In this document: piece by piece, positions 1 to 9,503 of the stretch
How positions within the stretch are numbered: position 1 is the stretch's first letter
How the letters are laid out: the number at the start of each line of letters is the position of its first letter
NCBI GenBank assembly: GCA_003254885.1
Contig: QANT01005130.1
Span: 1 to 21,930 of the forward strand
DNA: 21,930 bases
Direction of reading: 5' to 3'
DNA from: Purshia tridentata
Taxonomy: Eukaryota; Streptophyta; Magnoliopsida; Rosales; Rosaceae
Position numbers and translations under genes: made by a program
Notes under the pieces: generated by a model
Told to the model about the DNA's origin: nothing
The model's database searches: none
Seen by the model: the letters and a program-made list of their open reading frames with translations, nothing else

Positions 1-614
1 ATTTCTTGCTTCCCATTTGCTCTCATTTTTTATGTATTTTTATTTATAAAAAATTGTTTTTAGTCCTTCTATTTTACTCTGAAAACATATTTAGTTCATG
101 TGATTTTAAAACTCTATATTTGATTCACTTGTTATATTCTTGTTTGTAATATTTGGACAATTTTAACGAAATCAAATTTTCAATTTGTGTTTGAAAATTA
201 ATTGAAGGTTACATACGTGAATTTTTGTCATTTTTAATAAAATTTGCGAACTTATAAAAGTTATTAGTTTCAATTTGTACAAATCTTTTATGTTTTATTT
301 AATGTCTTAAAATTGATATAAAACACAAATACCAAATGCAAGAGTTTTGAAATTACATGGATCAAATATATTTTAAGAAATCAAAATTGTTTCTTTTCCA
401 TTTTTTATTACTAGTGTTTTGAATTTTACATTGTTAGACCGTCAAATATTGTGTTTTAACGAGTTGTTAGAATATTTGCCTAATTAGATTGACACCTAGA
501 GAACATAATATGATGAAGTGGTAAAATTATTTCTGAAATTGTGAATATATAATTATGTTGTTGAGTATTGTGTTGCTGCATTGCATTGTGGCAGCGCTGT
601 TGGTCCCAAACCAG
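1..614. other. AT-rich non-coding stretch before the NAC exon
   Basis: No coding signal is recognisable in these 614 bases on either strand. The sequence is AT-rich with long T and A runs. If the NAC exon downstream belongs to an intact gene, this stretch is part of its first intron, because I find nothing here resembling the N-terminal NAC subdomains A and B. The acceptor AG at 613-614 would end that intron. Confidence 0.5.
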
Positions 615-1028
615 GATATGGAGGGGTTCTTCTTCAGCCCACGCCAGTACAAGTACGCCAAAACCAAACGCTCCAACAGGGCAACAGTTCAAGGCTACTG
701 GAAGCTCACAGGCAAAACCCGTGGAATCAAGGACCGACACTCCCAAGCTGTCATTGGGTTTAAGAAGACTTTGATCTTCTACAGAGGTGGTGCGGTTAAT
801 TCTCACAAGACCAACTTTGTCATGCACGAGTATGATATCGCTGAAACTGAACTGGGTTCTACGCCTAAGCCAAATGGGGACTTTGTTCTCTGCCGCTTGA
901 AGATTAGGTCTGATCCTTCTACTAAGAAGAAGGATAGTTCAATCTCTGATGAACCTGACCCTGATCATTTTGAAAACCAAGCTGCAGCAAATGATGTGAT
1001 TGGAGAGCTGGAAGAAAATCTGCAGATG
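615..1028 (+). CDS. NAC-domain transcription factor, internal exon (subdomains C to E)
   Basis: This exon encodes the C-terminal half of a NAC DNA-binding domain, a plant-specific nuclear transcription-factor family. Visible are a subdomain C core (SNRATVQGYWKLTGKTRGI), a subdomain D core (AVIGFKKTLIFYRG followed by NFVMHEYDI) and a subdomain E end (DFVLCRLKIR), then an acidic, low-complexity tail. I place the exon start after AG at 613-614, giving DMEGFFFSPR, which matches the usual start of NAC exon 2. The end is at 1028, before GT at 1029-1030, in phase 0; reading on gives a stop at 1044-1046 in what looks like intron. Subdomains A and B, which support dimerisation, are absent. Where the family normally has tryptophan in this motif the sequence has glycine. 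No downstream exon is evident. It may be part of a gene whose first exon lies left of the window, or a stranded fragment. Confidence 0.75.
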
Positions 1029-1494
1029 GTATTTTTAAGCAAGTAAAATATTTGTTTGCTTAAAAAAAGAGGAGAAAATCTTAAGTAAATATATATGTGG
1101 TTTAGTTTATATGGCTTTGTGACCGTCTATTGTCTATGTTTTACTATAATTGTATTGTACTTTATTTTTCTGTTGAGCATTGTATGTTATGTTTTCATTA
1201 TTTCATATTTCTATATGGTCAAGGTGTTGAATATCTCATATATAAACTATATAAGAATATAAGATAGTACTTAGTTTCGTACATTTATCTTTTATCATTA
1301 CTTAATCTGTGACCATTTTAGAAAAAATCAATAATTTAATGTATTATGCATAAGAACCTATTTATTCTTACCGATGAAAGTACTTTAGTTGCCTCTTGAG
1401 GTATTTTGTCAAACATCCTAGCCATAACTTCTCAATGAACAAAACTAAGATTGAGGGGCACACCTAACCACTAAGGAAAAGAAGTTAAACTCAT
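1029..1494. other. AT-rich stretch after the NAC exon, no gene seen
   Basis: Possible NAC intron or intergenic DNA. I see no continuation of the NAC protein and no other coding signal. The last 100 bases probably belong to the decayed hAT-like element that ends at 1545. Confidence 0.45.
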
Positions 1495-1545
1495 GGGGTC
1501 AATTGACCCCTTTTGCCATAGTGTAGAACAGTAGATCCACCCCTG
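1440..1545. mobile_element. hAT (Tip100-like) element fragment, right end
   Basis: The stretch ends in TAGATCCACCCCTG at 1532-1545; its reverse complement CAGGGGTGGATCTA is the style of terminus seen in plant hAT elements of the Tip100 group. A perfect 16-bp palindrome, GGGGTCAATTGACCCC, lies just inside at 1495-1510. I could not find the partner terminus or an 8-bp target duplication, so this is read as a decayed, non-autonomous or truncated copy. The left boundary is a guess. Confidence 0.4.
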
Positions 1546-1683
1546 CTTATATATGAGAATGATATTTCAACCTGCGATAGACACACTTTTTCTGATTTTG
1601 AGATATAGGTAAGAACAAAAATGCTTTTTTAACATTTCCGATATGAACTTGTTAATATGAAGCACAAGAAGTATATCCAAACC

Positions 1684-1830
1684 TAAGGGCCTGTTTGGAT
1701 AGGAGGATTTATATTTTAATTCATTAAAGGAGTGTATTTGAATTTGGTTTAAATTCAAAATAAATTTTAGAGAGCTAAATCTATAAATTTCAAATACATT
1801 ATTCAACTAAATTTTTAAAATCCCACCATT
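1684..1830. mobile_element. Candidate Tourist/Harbinger-like MITE, left end
   Basis: TAA at 1684-1686 is followed by GGGCCTGTTTGGATAGGAGG, a terminus typical of PIF/Harbinger-derived MITEs, which duplicate a TAA/TTA target. The stretch inside is AT-rich. A weak echo of the inverted end (AAATCCCACCATTCCA, about 1818-1833) is present, but no clean second terminus or TAA was found. It is probably degenerate or cut by the CT-rich repeats that follow. Confidence 0.35.
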
Positions 1831-1832
1831 CC

Positions 1833-1855
1833 ACTCTCTCTCTCTCTCCCCCCCT
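1833..1855. repeat. CT microsatellite with C run
   Basis: A run of CT dinucleotides at about 1833-1848 passes directly into a C tract. It is a simple-sequence repeat leading into the 72-bp tandem duplication. Confidence 0.85.
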
Positions 1856-1898
1856 CACCTTCGGCCACACTACCACCAACCACTTTTTGGTGACTTTT

Positions 1899-2042
1899 CT
1901 GGACACCTTCGACTACTTTTTCGACTACCTCTGGTGACTTTTCCGGTCATCTCCATTGACTTTTTCATTTCTGGACACCTTCGACTACTTTTTCGACTAC
2001 CTCCAGTGACTTTTCTGGTCATCTCCATTGACTTTTTCGACT
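1899..2042. repeat. 72-bp tandem duplication
   Basis: The phrase CTGGACACCTTCGACTAC starts at 1899 and again at 1971, and the following bases stay aligned with only a few substitutions up to about 2040. This gives two copies with a period of 72. Each unit also contains an internal doublet of TTCGACTAC. No open frame runs through it, so it is read as a minisatellite-like duplication. Confidence 0.85.
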
Positions 2043-2163
2043 ACCCTCCAACAATATATTATCCCATACTATATCCCATACCCTATACCCAAGATATAGT
2101 ATAAAACATATATTATAATATCCCATACTCTATATTAATTAAAACATATGTAATAAAAATAAA

Positions 2164-2400
2164 AAAGTCCAAACCCCAAAGTTTAAACTCGAATTCAAAC
2201 CTTAAAATATCCTAAACCCTAAACTCTAAAGTCCAAACCCCAAAGTTTAAACTTGAATTCAAACCTTAAAATATCCTAAACCCTAAACTCTAAAGTCCAA
2301 ACCCCATAAATATCCTAACTTTTGAACTCCAAAAACTCAAACCTCAAATCAAACCCCAAAATATCCTAAACCATTAACTCTAGAGTCCCAAACCCCAAAT
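2164..2400. repeat. 64-bp tandem array with telomere-like CCCTAAA words
   Basis: AAAGTCCAAACCCC begins at 2164, 2228 and 2292, a constant period of 64, giving a little over two well-kept copies. More degenerate relatives (ATATCCTAAACC, AGTCCCAAACCCC) continue to about 2400. Each unit carries CCTAAACCCTAAACTCTAAA, which resembles the plant telomere repeat CCCTAAA in tandem, on a C-rich strand reading left to right. Confidence 0.85.
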
Positions 2401-2635
2401 CAAACCATTTGGGTATTCTATTTTTGTGTTTTGCTGCAGCCTATTATGAATTTATTAGAATTTGGGCATTTTATTTGTTAATTTTGAATTAGAATTATAT
2501 ACAAACTTTCATTTTAGATTGTTAAACGTTATTTTGGGCTTTTGGCTAAAAAAAAGAGGTGGTTAAATGTTGTTTTAATTGAAAAAACATGTTGAATGTT
2601 TTGGTTTTGGCAAAAAAAAAAAAAACAATTTAAAA

Positions 2636-2812
2636 GATTGACATCATGCCATACCATACTGTCTCATACCGAATCTGTAGAACATTGGTATGATACGGAT
2701 CCATTTTTAAAAATGTTCATACCATACCATATCATACCGTTCAAAAATTGTTGGAATGGGATAGGTATGAGGTTCATACTGTTCCATATCATACCATGCC
2801 CACCCTTATTTA
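2636..2812 (-). mobile_element. Candidate hAT-like non-autonomous element rich in GGTATG/CATACC
   Basis: The hexamer CATACC and its complement recur roughly ten times in 170 bases. The right end reads ATGCCCACCCTTAT; on the minus strand this is a GGGTGGGCAT-type terminus, common at ends of plant hAT-derived MITEs. No second terminus or target duplication could be assigned, so the element call is tentative while the repetition is plain. Confidence 0.35.
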
Positions 2813-3925
2813 AAATTGTGAACTCTAACAAACTAATCTCATTAAATGATTAATTTTTTTTATCTTTTTCTTATTTATTTTTAATATTATTTGTTGAGCT
2901 TATCTAGACATTAAATGAATATTTTAATAATTAAATAGTCAACTTCATTCTACAAATTTGAAAAGCTGACTTTGGGTCCCAATTTGAAGAACTTATTTGC
3001 TACCTCGGTTGGAGATGATTTATCGAAAATGGCTCTTCAAATTGGGTAGCAAAATACATTTGCTACATTTGTTAGGGACGCTCTTATATATGCTATATAA
3101 CTGATTTTTGTTTTTGGTCAAGTTGTATATGGTATATACTTGTATACATATATATATATATATTATATAATTCCTATACTTATATATGTTATATGTTACA
3201 GTCTTATAGTCCCAACCATATACCCGATATCTTTATAGTTTGATGATTAATTATATAAAAGAAGTATAAACTATGTACTATCAAATATATTTTATATAAA
3301 TTATAAATTATATAACTAGAAACTACAAAATTATAAGCTATAATAAATATATATAAACATACATAAATTATAATAGGGGTTTTTGGTTTTTTGTTTACTC
3401 TATAATAGCAATTAAAACTATATATAAACTAATTGATATATATATATATATTTATATGTATATAAATAATATATATTTATAGAACCGGTGTAGTTTGGTT
3501 TGATTTGGTTAAGGTAAAACCAAAACCAAGACCTGTCCAAACTTGTCTATTCCAGTTTTTTCTCCAGTGCTGACTTTTTTTATCAACACGTACCCTTTTT
3601 TTGCTCTTGCTTTAGTTCGGTGCTCTCAATTCACGGTTTTTTGGTCCACCCTTAAGCCTCATACCCAAAGAACAACACTGGACTTTGAACCTTGGGCACG
3701 CACTGAATCCTAACCTCAATCAAAGGTCCAAATAAGCCTTTAAAATTTGATGTTTAAATCTCATCAAGCTCATATAGATTTAAGAACTTTCAATTTTTTC
3801 AATTTCACACATTTCTTTTTGCTGCTATTAATCTCATATCCCTCATCATAATGAAACATTAAAGAATTCTATGAACAAAAGTTATGGGTGTGGGTTTTTT
3901 TTTTCCCTTTTGGCAACATATTTAG
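2813..3925. other. AT-rich intergenic region with TA repeats
   Basis: No coding signal is seen. It contains a fold-back at 2978-3046, TA-rich simple repeats near 3145-3170 and 3430-3480, and a GGTTTGGTT/AACCAAAACC stretch at 3490-3530. If the ankyrin/PGG gene downstream is complete, this would be one of its introns or upstream DNA, but no ankyrin-repeat exon is recognisable here. Confidence 0.5.
2978..3046. repeat. 13-bp perfect fold-back
   Basis: CCCAATTTGAAGA at 2978-2990 is the exact reverse complement of TCTTCAAATTGGG at 3034-3046, with a 43-base loop. A second pair, TATTTGCTAC inside and GTAGCAAAATA outside, lies close by with one extra base. The arrangement suggests a fold-back MITE remnant. 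Confidence 0.75.
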
Positions 3926-4022
3926 ATTTGCGATGCAGTTCCCTGGCCCCAAAGAAGAAAGATTTGTGACGCAGTTAGGACTCTATTCCGAGGACTTGTT
4001 ACATATCTCCTTGAACTTTTGG
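3926..4022 (+). CDS. Ankyrin/PGG protein, upstream exon (linker before the last ankyrin region)
   Basis: A short exon is inferred from splicing logic. A donor GTATGT follows 4022, and reading in the phase that joins the next exon (one leftover G plus GA at 4132) gives an open frame ending RTLFRGLVTYLLELLG, continuous with IFNHIYEMKSTHVR in the next exon. That junction matches the linker found before the PGG domain in this plant family. An acceptor AG at 3924-3925, right after an in-frame TAG, limits the exon on the left; a later AG at 3936-3937 is also possible. Earlier ankyrin-repeat exons are not visible in the window. Confidence 0.5.
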
Positions 4023-4131
4023 GTATGTCACATTCACATAATTGATTTTTTTTTCTCCTCACGTTTATCTTAATCATCAAATATTCTTCGAAAACATTAT
4101 TAATTTTGTACTTTTTTCAATGTCAAACTAG

Positions 4132-4547
4132 GAATATTCAATCACATATATGAAATGAAATCGACCCACGTTCGAATTCTTGAATTAATAAATTTGATGT
4201 GCGAAGTGACAAACCTTGATGAAGTACAAGATATCATAGAGACATCAATCTTCCAAGCCGTAAGAGGAGGGCATGTTGAGTTTATTACTCATATATGTGA
4301 AGCAGAGCCACAATTTAGACACATCCGTGATTCAAAGGGCAGGAGCATCTTTCAATGTGCAATTGAGTATCGTCAAGATAAGGTTTATAGCCTTATATAT
4401 GGATTCAGTGACAAAGAGAGAAATATTACTGTTACTGATCGCGATAAATTCAATAATACTATACTACATACAGCAGCAAATTTGTCCCCTGCTCTAGCAG
4501 TTCAAGGTGCAGCTTTGCAAATGCAAAGAGAATTGCAATGGTTCAAG
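4132..4547 (+). CDS. Ankyrin-repeat/PGG (ACD6/ITN1-like) protein, penultimate exon
   Basis: This exon encodes the last ankyrin-like repeats of a plant ankyrin-PGG membrane protein, a family that includes ACD6 (defence and cell death) and ITN1 (salt response). Visible are the repeat-like segments IFQAVRGGHVEFITHICEAE and SIFQCAIEYRQDKVYSLIYG, then NNTILHTAANLSP and the linker GAALQMQRELQWFK, which precedes the PGG domain in this family. The exon starts after AG at 4130-4131, so the first methionine at 4155 is internal and not a true start. It ends at 4547, with GT at 4548-4549, phase 0, joining directly to EVEGIV at 8193. The precise role of this member cannot be read from sequence. Confidence 0.8.
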
Positions 4548-4568
4548 GTCAGAATCACTCTCTCTATA

Positions 4569-4605
4569 CATACATACATATATATATATGTGTGTGTGTG
4601 TTTGT
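4569..4605. repeat. CATA/TA/TG compound microsatellite
   Basis: Consecutive runs of ACAT, TA and TG units sit just inside the intron donor. It is a simple-sequence repeat without further signal. Confidence 0.85.
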
Positions 4606-5380
4606 GTGCGTATGAACTTATAAGTTACGTATTTTTCTTATATGCTATTTATGAAACCCAACGTAAAAAATTGACCAATATAAGAAGTTGGATATAAACT
4701 CACATGTTGGAATTAACTATTTTCCTCAAAGTTGATTTGAATCATTGATTGGGCTAAGCTTCTAATTTGATATATATTTTTAATTTATAATTACTAAGAT
4801 AACAAACTTAATTTATGTTGATTGTGAAATTTTGTTTTTAAAGAAAGGCCATCGGCCTAAATAACCATTAATTTTCAACCAATAATGATTGTGAACTTAA
4901 ATAATAGTTTATTAACATATATATGCATAGATATATTAAATTGCAAACAATTTAGTTACTAAAAAATGAATAGATAAACAACTGCATTTTGTTTTTCTTT
5001 ATATATTTATGCATTTGAGAAATAAGTAAACTTTTATTTATATTTATCATAGATCTTGATAATAGCTTTCCAGATATACAAATTAAAAAAAACAAGAACT
5101 TGGAGCAGCCCACTACCTATACATCAATGGTGTTATTAGTGAGTGCGGTCCAACCAACCTACAATAAATTCTTGAACAAAACTGAAGAAAAATAATATTA
5201 AGTGAACTATTTAACTTTATTTATTGAATAAAAATGCCATATGATTAAAGAGAATTAATAATTAAAATTATCTTTATAAATACCAAAAATTATGGTTGCC
5301 TTACCACCAGAGGCTTGCTGGGTCCCACAATTTTTAATAATATATATGGTACCCACATGTTGACTGAGGAATTGTTTTTA

Positions 5381-7713
5381 TGAAGCCCCGAGACTAGACA
5401 TGTCACAAGCTAGGGCACCCGTTTTAAGGATCCTGAGAGTATAATACTCATTTCCCAAATTCTTGAAATTAGTTAAGCCTTTTTTATATAAAATCTAAGT
5501 TGAATCAAAGAATTTAAATATATAGCAAAAATAATTAAAACATTTGAAATAAAAGTCAAATTAATTTTCATAAAGACACCAACCTGCTAGGGTTAAAAGT
5601 TTGTGAATATAACCCTAATGGAACATACACACACAAATAATCATGAGATCTTCAAAAACCATGCTAGAATATATACAAGATATATACTAACCCTTGTGCA
5701 TACAACAAATTGAGTAATGACTAATAACCAAGTAAGACGACCTACCCCAAAACAAAAGAAAGAATCTAAACCAAGTAATTGAACGTTGGAGTTGATAAGA
5801 TGCAAGTTTCGCACCTTCACGATCTTAATCCAAATCGCCAATCATCGAATGTATATTTGCATTCAAAGAGTATAGTAAGGAGTAAGCATCACATATATTC
5901 ATTACTTTTCCTCGGTGATTGAAAACCGATCACATAGAGGCCAACTACTTGTACCGATAAACACAACTTCTTAAGGTAGTGAAAGTATCCATTCCCGGTA
6001 GATACCATCTAGACTAGCCTCCCTAGAAAGACAATCTACTAGTTCATCAATACATATCACTACCTCTAGAATTTTAGGGGATTAAAACCTAAGGTCATCA
6101 TTTTCTAACCCATTACTCTCAGGTCTTGCCAAAATATTACAAGCAAAACTACATAAATATGGCCTACAAAAATCATGCACTTTTTCACATGACAATATTT
6201 ACTATAATAATGATAAAAGCAAGAAATTAACTAACCAGGATATGGTATTTTCCCCGTACCATATACCAAAGTGTGCCTCTTTTTCATATCACAACGTCCT
6301 TAAATCTTCCCAACTTCAGTTGATTTTTGCTACATAACTAGAGTTTCTAGTCCAAGAACAGCTTGTATTAAAACCATCTTCTCATAAAATCGATGACCTT
6401 GTGATCAGTGTAAGGTCTGGCTTAACAGATTTAATTTAGAGGTTCAGCACTAGCTTAGTTGCTAGACTCCTTAGAGCCGTTTGTCTAGCATGACTTGCCT
6501 TGTACGCTCAAGTCATTCGAAAATAGTCTATAAATCGAATAATGGCTTAGTCTCTTCACCCTAAACAAGTTTCTACTTAAGTCCATTTTTAATTTAAGTT
6601 GAGAAAGTTGGCCAGTTAAGGAGCTTAAATTATGAACAAGTCATTTCGAGGGGGTTGGAGAGTCACAACGGTCAAACTCAAGAAATCTTTTACCGGCAAA
6701 GCTAAAACTCAAGAACTAACCTTAAACATCATGTCATTTGGTGCTCACTAGAATAATTTAACATATACAGTAATTTAAATAAACTGAGTTTATGGGATTA
6801 CTTGTTTGAAGACTTCCTACTAGCAGAACCTCTGTACTACTCGGGTCTCTAACTTAGACAACAATAAAGGTCTAGTTAACTATAGATTAATCTAATAAAA
6901 TTTTGACAAAACCTCTGGGAAATTACCATGGCTTGAAAATGACCACAAGAACTTTTAGAACCTCATAGCCTCTTAACAACAATTATCCAAGAGCTCGTCG
7001 CTACGACATGACATGAAGACGTGAGAAAAACGGATCATCAATTAGACATCTACAACTTAGACAAAAATTTTAGAAAGAGGGAGTACTCTCAAGAAGTGAT
7101 AAAAAATTGAGGTGTGAAATGAAGATAGGCTCGCTAGGATATTTATAGCGGGCCCAACCCAACTCTAGTGATCAACTCGGCACAACTCCATCAATTGGCT
7201 GAGTTGACCATTTTCACTTCGCCCAACCAACTGTCTAAAGGTGGCAGACCTTGCTACCATGTGCCGAAACCAATATGCATGTGTTAGTGGGATCATAGTC
7301 GTGTGACATGGGCTTAAATGCATCACCACTAATATCGTGCCATGTGGCGCAATCTGTGCTTTCCTATTTATATTTCCCTTTTTTCATAATTTTCTAATAC
7401 TCTCCTAATTTCAGAAATTTGCCAATATAGTTCATGACTCGGAAAATAAGTTCCAAAATTACTCCAAATTTAGAAATTCTTTAAATAATTTTCAAACTCT
7501 AAAAAGTACGAAGTTGGTATCGTTGAGTTGGTGGTGACGAGCACTACCTTCTTGTGGTCTTTCTCTAGTCAAAAATTACTTTTGGTTGACTTGAGAATTT
7601 AACACCAAAAAATTTTAAATTAAATTTCCAACGAAAATAATTATAAAAAAAAATTGTTAAAATCTAAAAAAGTTCCAAATAAATTTGGAAAATTTTCGAA
7701 TCCCACAGTATCA
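5381..7713 (-). mobile_element. Candidate solo LTR inserted in the PGG gene intron
   Basis: The block begins with TGAAGCCCCGAGAC at 5381 and ends near CCCACAGTATCA at 7713. On the minus strand this would be an LTR starting TGATACTGTGGG and ending CTCGGGGCTTCA, with TG..CA limits. On the minus strand a CTATAAATA box (7140-7148) is followed by a pattern I associate with the promoter and leader of plant gypsy LTRs. There is no gag or pol, hence solo LTR. I could not find a 5-bp target duplication and the boundaries are approximate; it could instead be ordinary intron sequence or another non-coding repeat. Confidence 0.35.
7140..7148 (-). promoter_or_regulatory. TATA box candidate of the intronic LTR
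   Basis: The minus strand reads CTATAAATA in a GC-richer surrounding (GGGCCCG upstream). It fits a retrotransposon U3 promoter pointing left. It is only as good as the LTR call. Confidence 0.35.
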
Positions 7714-8192
7714 TGTCGATGTTGGATCTGAAAAAATGCCACAAGGCTACAGTTTATAATTGAGCTTTGGAATAGCCCGGCCAAATTGTGAGAGATATTG
7801 AAAAATGTGTTACGATTTAGATATTTTTAAGATTCAATACCTTCCAATCTAACAAGAAAAGGTATATTTATATTATATATGTATTATTCAACAAAAAAAT
7901 AAATCTTTCTTTCCTTTTTAATTACAACTAAATCTTATGGTCAAAGTTTTCAAAAAAATTAAAAAAAAAAAATGATCATACATTCAAAATTAACCTTTGG
8001 AACTATGATCGAAGTTCCGTACATGCAATAAATGAGAAGAAAACACAAATAAAAAGAAAAATATAATTAAGATATTTAATTTAATTTTTAATGCAAAAGT
8101 AGCTCAAATGGTTTGAATTTGTGAAGACAAACAAATACTTCATCTTGATATTTATGATCACACCTCAAAACTTTTTATTCAATGAAATGTAG

Positions 8193-8805
8193 GAGGTGGA
8201 GGGTATTGTACCTGCTAGAGTTCATGAACGTAGAAATTTAATAGATGGTATGACAGCACGTGAGTTATTTACTAAGAACCACAAAGAATTGCTGAAGGAG
8301 GGAGAAAAGTCAATGAAAGAAACAGCAACTTCTTGTACAGTTGTAGGTGCTCTCATTGTTACCATCATGTTTGCTGTAGCGTTCACAGTTCCTGGTGGAA
8401 ATAATCAAGATACAGGTGTTCCCATATTCTTCCATAAAAAGGTATTTATGGTCTTTATAGTTTCAGATGCTCTCTCACTCTTTTCTTCCACAACTTCAGT
8501 AATGATATTTTTAGGAATCCTGTACATCACGTTATGCCGAAGACGATTTTTTAAAATCCTTGCCCAGAAAAATGATATTAGGCCTTTTCACTCTATTTTT
8601 CTCTATTGCCACCATGACGGTTGCCTTTTCTTCCGCCCTTGTTATCATGCTTCATGAAAAAATGTGGATTGTTGTTCCCATCATCTTGCTTGCAAGTGTT
8701 CCAGTTACCTCTTTCATATGGTTGCAATTCCCCTTCCTTGTTGAGATTTTCATTTCTACTTATGGATCAAGAATATTTGATAAGAAAGTCAAATGTTGGT
8801 ACTAA
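8193..8805 (+). pseudogene. PGG-domain transmembrane exon of the ankyrin protein, broken by a one-base frameshift
   Basis: The last exon of the ankyrin-PGG gene encodes a membrane-anchoring PGG domain. It starts after AG at 8191-8192 with EVEGIV, then the family motifs TARELFTKNHKELLKEGEK and MKETATSCTVVGALI, and the signature FTVPGGN before the second membrane helix. The frame is intact to about 8522 (VMIFLGIL). The family sequence then continues in another frame from 8524 (TSRYAEDDFLKSLPRK, then two more hydrophobic helices) to a stop at 8803-8805. The simplest cause is one extra T near 8523. Without correction the frame runs to a stop at 8655-8657 and loses the last two helices. No splice sites explain the shift. 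It is either a real pseudogenising mutation or a sequencing/assembly error. Confidence 0.8.
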
Positions 8806-9361
8806 ATTTCTAAAGTTATGTAATGTTTCTATTTGGTTATCTAACTTTTTAAGCAGCTTGTACTAAAAATACAACTTATGTTGTTGGATCCTATTATAAA
8901 GTAAAACGCGATTCCAATTTGTAGTTTTTAGTTAGTTGTACAAAAATTATGTATTTTTTAATTTAGATATTTTGCTTTGGGAAATTATACATAATTCTCT
9001 TATAGCGAGATAGTTAACTAACAAGTTTAACATAATTGATATAAAGACTAATAAGAGATGGGAAAGCAGTGTTTGGACATGTGGATTATGAGTTATTCTT
9101 GTGACGAATGCCAGCTTCCTCCCCAAACTACCTTATTACTATTCTCATTTTGTGTTGTAGATTCATGTTTGAAACCCTTTATTTTAAGAACACCTTCTAA
9201 AGTTTATTTTTGTAAAAAAATCAACTAAATCATGAATTATTTGGTCATTTAACTATTATCAAATAAACAAAAGATTTTGTTAATTGGGATTTATGTTATG
9301 GTTTAGCTCCAAAATTTTGGACTAACACAACGCCTTCACCAAGCTAGCTCATTCAATACCC
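8806..9361. other. Intergenic, no feature seen
   Basis: AT-rich 3' flank of the PGG gene up to the transposon target site. I see no coding frame, RNA gene or clear repeat. Confidence 0.5.
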
Positions 9362-9364
9362 TAA
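9362..9364. repeat. TAA target-site duplication, left copy (right copy 13205-13207)
   Basis: TAA stands directly outside both ends of the transposon, at 9362-9364 and 13205-13207. A 3-bp TAA/TTA duplication is the family hallmark of PIF/Harbinger insertion. Confidence 0.8.
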
Positions 9365-9378
9365 GGCCTTTCACTATG
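9365..9378 (+). repeat. PIF/Harbinger left terminal inverted repeat, overlapping a hairpin
   Basis: GGCCTTTCACTATG is the left TIR. TTTCACTAT (9369-9377) is also the exact complement of ATAGTGAAA (9386-9394) eight bases further in, so the left end can fold on itself. The right TIR does not carry the same hairpin. Confidence 0.75.
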
Positions 9379-9488
9379 CTGCCGGATAGTGAAAGCCAAA
9401 AGGCATATTGGCTTTCAATTTGGGTTTTTTCTCCTGCTATGGGCCTGAGCTTGATAGGCAAATTGGGTTAAAAGCCATACTGATTTTG

Positions 9489-9503
9489 ATATTTGGGTAT
9501 CAG
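9489..9503 (+). repeat. Subterminal inverted repeat, left arm (right arm 13089-13103)
   Basis: ATATTTGGGTATCAG at 9489-9503 is the exact reverse complement of CTGATACCCAAATAT at 13089-13103. The arms lie 124 and 101 bp from the element ends. Subterminal motifs in such elements are transposase or ORF1 binding sites, so these are candidate protein-binding sites (inference). Confidence 0.75.

Larger units (their letters stand above)
4548..8192 (+). other. 3.6-kb last intron of the ankyrin/PGG gene
   Basis: The donor at 4548 and acceptor AG at 8191-8192 are defined by phase-0 continuity of the family protein on both sides. The intron opens with a TA/TG microsatellite (about 4569-4605). Its middle is less AT-biased and looks like an inserted LTR. 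No real gene was seen inside. Confidence 0.7.

Noticed and set aside
480-827. Antisense open frame over the NAC exon
   Set aside because: No family similarity; it is the shadow of the recognisable NAC exon on the opposite strand.
2596-2853. Open frame across the CATACC-rich repeat
   Set aside because: Low-complexity translation of a repetitive, probably transposon-derived stretch; no domain.
5641-5841. Short minus-strand frame in the PGG intron
   Set aside because: No recognisable motif, and it lies in a probable LTR.
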